Below are positions 61,468 to 64,000 of a stretch of 64,000 nt of DNA, piece after piece. Origin of the DNA: Mucilaginibacter jinjuensis. GTDB taxonomy: Bacteria; Bacteroidota; Bacteroidia; Sphingobacteriales; Sphingobacteriaceae. The DNA lies in NCBI RefSeq assembly GCF_028596025.1, contig NZ_CP117167.1, positions 2,294,001 through 2,358,000 of the forward strand, given 5' to 3'. The translations under genes and the position numbers were made by a program. The notes below the pieces were generated by a model that was not told where the DNA came from, ran no database searches, and was given only the letters and a program-made list of their open reading frames with translations. Position 1 is the stretch's first letter. Each line of letters begins with the position of its first letter.

Positions 61468-64000
61468 ATGAATCAAGGCGCGAAATATTATAGATGCGAT
61501 TTTCAAGTGCACACCCCTAGGGATTTACAGTTCATAGGAAACGAATACGTTACAGAAGATGCACGAAAGGAGTATTCCAACAGATTTGTCAAAGCATGCC
61601 GTGAGAAACATGTAGATGCAGTAGCGATAACAGATCACCATGATTTAGCATTTTTCAACTACATAAAGAGCGCGGCTCAAAATGAAGAAGACGATAACGG
61701 TTTACCAGTTGATGCGGAAAAAAGAATTATTGTTTTTCCTGGATTAGAACTGACTCTCGACTTGCCTTGTCAAGCCTTGATCTTATTTGATGCCGATTTA
61801 GATATTAACGAAACTGTTAAAATTAAAATCTATACAGCGCTAGGAATTCAAAATCATAATCCTGACAGCCATTCTAAAGCTGCTCAGCATAGTCGGCTCC
61901 CTTTCAAAAGAATAAATGACATATACGAAAAATTAAATACCATTGAAGACCTTAAATACCGCTTTATCGTATTTCCTAATCTTAAAGAAAACGGAGGCGA
62001 CTCTATTTTACGTGAAGGTTTTCACAATGAATATGCAAACGGCGTTTTTGTCGGCGGGTATTTAGATAGAGGACAATACAATACCCAAAGTTCAAGAGTA
62101 GGATGGAATAACGTTGTCAATGGAAAAGTCGAAGCATACGGTTTTCGTTCCATGGGTTTATTTCAAACATCTGACAACCGGACAGATACCTTTGAACACT
62201 TAGGGGTATCTTCAACGTGGGTAAAATGGACGGAACCAACCGCCGAAGCCTTAAGGCAAGCTTGTCTAGCAAAAAAATCCCGAATATTACAACAGGAGCC
62301 AAATTTACCAGTAACTCACATTCAGGAATTTAAAGTTAGCGGAAGTAACTTTTTAAAAGATATGCACCTCGATTTCAACCCTCAATTTAATGTTGCCATC
62401 GGGGGGCGTGGGACAGGGAAGTCTTCATTGCTGCAATACATTTCATGGGCTTTGGGAAAGGATATTGACGTACCTAAAAGGGCAGATTTAGAAAACTTTA
62501 TTAAGAACACGTTAAATAATGGCCTCGTGGAGATAACCGTAAATAAAACAGGAATTCCCCATTATATACGTCGCTCTACTAGCTTATACGAAATGAAGAT
62601 TGGTAATGCTGATTGGCAATCAACAAACAGCCAAAATGTAGCTACTATCATCAGATCGGATTCTTTTTCTCAAAAGGAATTAAGCAAACACGATAAAGAC
62701 AAAACAAATCAACTAAATCGGATAATTGAGAATGCAGTACAAAGTGATCTCGAATCTATCAGGCGCAAAATCGAAGAAAATGGCAATAAAATTAGAGAAG
62801 TTGCAACTATTTATGAATCATACCTAGCGAATCTGAAAACTGCTAAGGATTTAAAAATCCAGATAACTTCTTTAACCATACAAATAGTCAGGTTAAACGA
62901 ATTGCTTAATGAAATGCCCTCTGAGGATCAAGTCGTCATAAAAAGCAATACATTGATTAATGAAGAGAAAAATATCATCAGTATATCTGAGTACCAAATG
63001 GCGCAAATCGCAAATCAAATAGAACATATAATAAATAATTTAAATTTTAAGCGACCTGAGTACAAATCGGAGGCCATCCAAAATTATGCGGCAGTCAAAA
63101 CTTTTCTAAATGCACAGGATCAAAACCTTACTAAAATTAAAAAAGGCCTGTTGTATTCGTTACAAAATATATCCTCAGAGGATTCTGTACGCTATAAAAA
63201 AGCTTTAACTGATTTACATGAAGAACACGATGAACGCTATAAGGAAGCCAAAGAAAGGCAACAAACGTTTGAATCAACCATTAAAGAAATAGAGGAGTTG
63301 CGTGCGAGATTACGCATTCTGACTGACGATAGATATAGAATAACGCAACTGATTGAAGCGGAAAAGGGAGTTCAAAAGGAATTAAATCAGTTATTTTTCG
63401 CACGAAATGAGTTGAATAAAAGCTTATATATATTATTCAAGAAAGCGGTCGATGACATTGCTTCGAAAAGTGAAAGAACGTTAGAAATTAAGTTGTCTAC
63501 CCTTACAAACATTGAAGATATCTTAGGCTCGTTCATCGAAAATGTAACAGGTAGCAAAGGACAACCACAAAGAACACAAGCTTTTTTTCAAGGATTATTG
63601 AATGGTAATAATACCTACAAAAATCTATTGAAATTTTGGCTGTCGCTATACAAAAAAACAGCATCTACCGAAAGCGTCGACAATATATTAGCTGAGTACG
63701 GTTTATCCAACAATTCTCTTCTTGAAACGGATTGGGAAAGGATTTCAGAGTACTTCAGTAACTCTTCGACCATTATTGAATTTGCATTGGATCTACCGAC
63801 TTATAACCTTGAACTAATATATTGTAAGGATGATAAAAGTAAAATTCCATTCCAAGATGCATCATATGGGCAACAAGCAGGCTCAATCTTAACCATTTTG
63901 TTAAATCAAGAATTTGGACCATTGATTATAGATCAGCCGGAAGATGATTTAGACAATAAGGTTATTCATCAAATCACAGAAAACATTGTTGCTGCTAAGC
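61468..64000 (+). CDS. TrlF-family PHP-domain/SMC-like ATPase, 3' end missing
   Basis: 844 residues visible. Residues ~5-290 are a PHP metal-dependent domain: RCDFQVHTPRDLQF, VDAVAITDHHDL and VFPGLELT give the expected His/Asp/Glu metal ligands. Walker A GGRGTGKS is at 312-319; a long coiled coil (~425-650) follows; the Walker B-type segment GPLIIDQPEDDLDN is near residue 820. This is the layout of TrlF-type AAA/ABC ATPases, often found beside restriction-modification and other defence genes. The PHP domain may hydrolyse phosphodiesters. Divergent from the AlwI-type system. The gene continues past the window. Confidence 0.88.
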   Translation, partial: MNQGAKYYRCDFQVHTPRDLQFIGNEYVTEDARKEYSNRFVKACREKHVDAVAITDHHDLAFFNYIKSAAQNEEDDNGLPVDAEKRIIVFPGLELTLDLPCQALILFDADLDINETVKIKIYTALGIQNHNPDSHSKAAQHSRLPFKRINDIYEKLNTIEDLKYRFIVFPNLKENGGDSILREGFHNEYANGVFVGGYLDRGQYNTQSSRVGWNNVVNGKVEAYGFRSMGLFQTSDNRTDTFEHLGVSSTWVKWTEPTAEALRQACLAKKSRILQQEPNLPVTHIQEFKVSGSNFLKDMHLDFNPQFNVAIGGRGTGKSSLLQYISWALGKDIDVPKRADLENFIKNTLNNGLVEITVNKTGIPHYIRRSTSLYEMKIGNADWQSTNSQNVATIIRSDSFSQKELSKHDKDKTNQLNRIIENAVQSDLESIRRKIEENGNKIREVATIYESYLANLKTAKDLKIQITSLTIQIVRLNELLNEMPSEDQVVIKSNTLINEEKNIISISEYQMAQIANQIEHIINNLNFKRPEYKSEAIQNYAAVKTFLNAQDQNLTKIKKGLLYSLQNISSEDSVRYKKALTDLHEEHDERYKEAKERQQTFESTIKEIEELRARLRILTDDRYRITQLIEAEKGVQKELNQLFFARNELNKSLYILFKKAVDDIASKSERTLEIKLSTLTNIEDILGSFIENVTGSKGQPQRTQAFFQGLLNGNNTYKNLLKFWLSLYKKTASTESVDNILAEYGLSNNSLLETDWERISEYFSNSSTIIEFALDLPTYNLELIYCKDDKSKIPFQDASYGQQAGSILTILLNQEFGPLIIDQPEDDLDNKVIHQITENIVAAK

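Overview
The window looks like chromosomal DNA of a soil-type Sphingobacteriaceae (Bacteroidota; Mucilaginibacter/Pedobacter-like). The evidence is a Bacteroidota TraE-TraN conjugation operon, an ECF sigma/FecR/STN signalling cassette, outer-membrane beta-barrels, a Bacteroidota histone-H1-like protein, a Ku operon, and double-glycine-leader peptides of the GG-Bacteroidales kind. Genus is inferred from gene style only. No rRNA, intact tRNA or CRISPR array was seen.

Layout. (1) 0-1.1 kb: a RiPP-type locus, with a radical SAM maturase cut by the window edge, a 67-aa GG-leader precursor with four core cysteines, and a hairpin between them. (2) 1.8-38.5 kb: a decayed integrative element bounded by ~90-bp tRNA-3'-end-like direct repeats at 1806-1897 and 38454-38543. 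It holds an integrase stump, a nucleosidase-like gene, an F420-reductase-like/HxlR divergent pair with a TlpA-like thioredoxin, a sigma/anti-sigma/STN-barrel cassette, a tandem-duplicated barrel, a second GG-leader peptide beside a broken outer-membrane receptor, an S41 peptidase, the tra operon (17.85-29.2 kb), twin W-x-x-PEVI peptides, an SRAP remnant, a translationally coupled Ku operon and a beta-helix protein. No relaxase, VirD4 coupling protein or complete integrase was found, so it is probably immobile alone. (3) 38.8-46.4 kb: a frameshifted nucleotidyltransferase, a GG-leader zinc metallopeptidase, another integrase stump beside a long palindrome, an S1/P1 nuclease, a histone-like protein and an RRM protein.

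(4) 46.4-57.6 kb is the most unusual part. A minus-strand operon encodes two large paralogous proteins of no family I recognise, interleaved with a clan-CD (caspase/CHAT-like) His-Cys protein and a papain-like Cys-His protein, and ending in a membrane-anchored GH25 lysozyme. A divergent membrane-protein gene and a NarL-type two-component system follow. A 14-bp inverted repeat lies in the divergent promoter region. I propose this as an undescribed export, effector or envelope-remodelling system. (5) 57.9-64 kb: compact overlapping small ORFs, then a defence island with a type IIS AlwI-like restriction enzyme and its adenine methylase, divergent from a PHP-ATPase of the TrlF type that runs off the end.

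A cross-cutting observation is that many broken genes (RiPP leader, outer-membrane receptor, TraD-like gene, SRAP, lipocalin, nucleotidyltransferase twice) are each restored by adding one base, and a further peptide by removing one, mostly in short homopolymers. This indicates either assembly indels or clustered decay/phase variation, and should be resolved before calling them pseudogenes.
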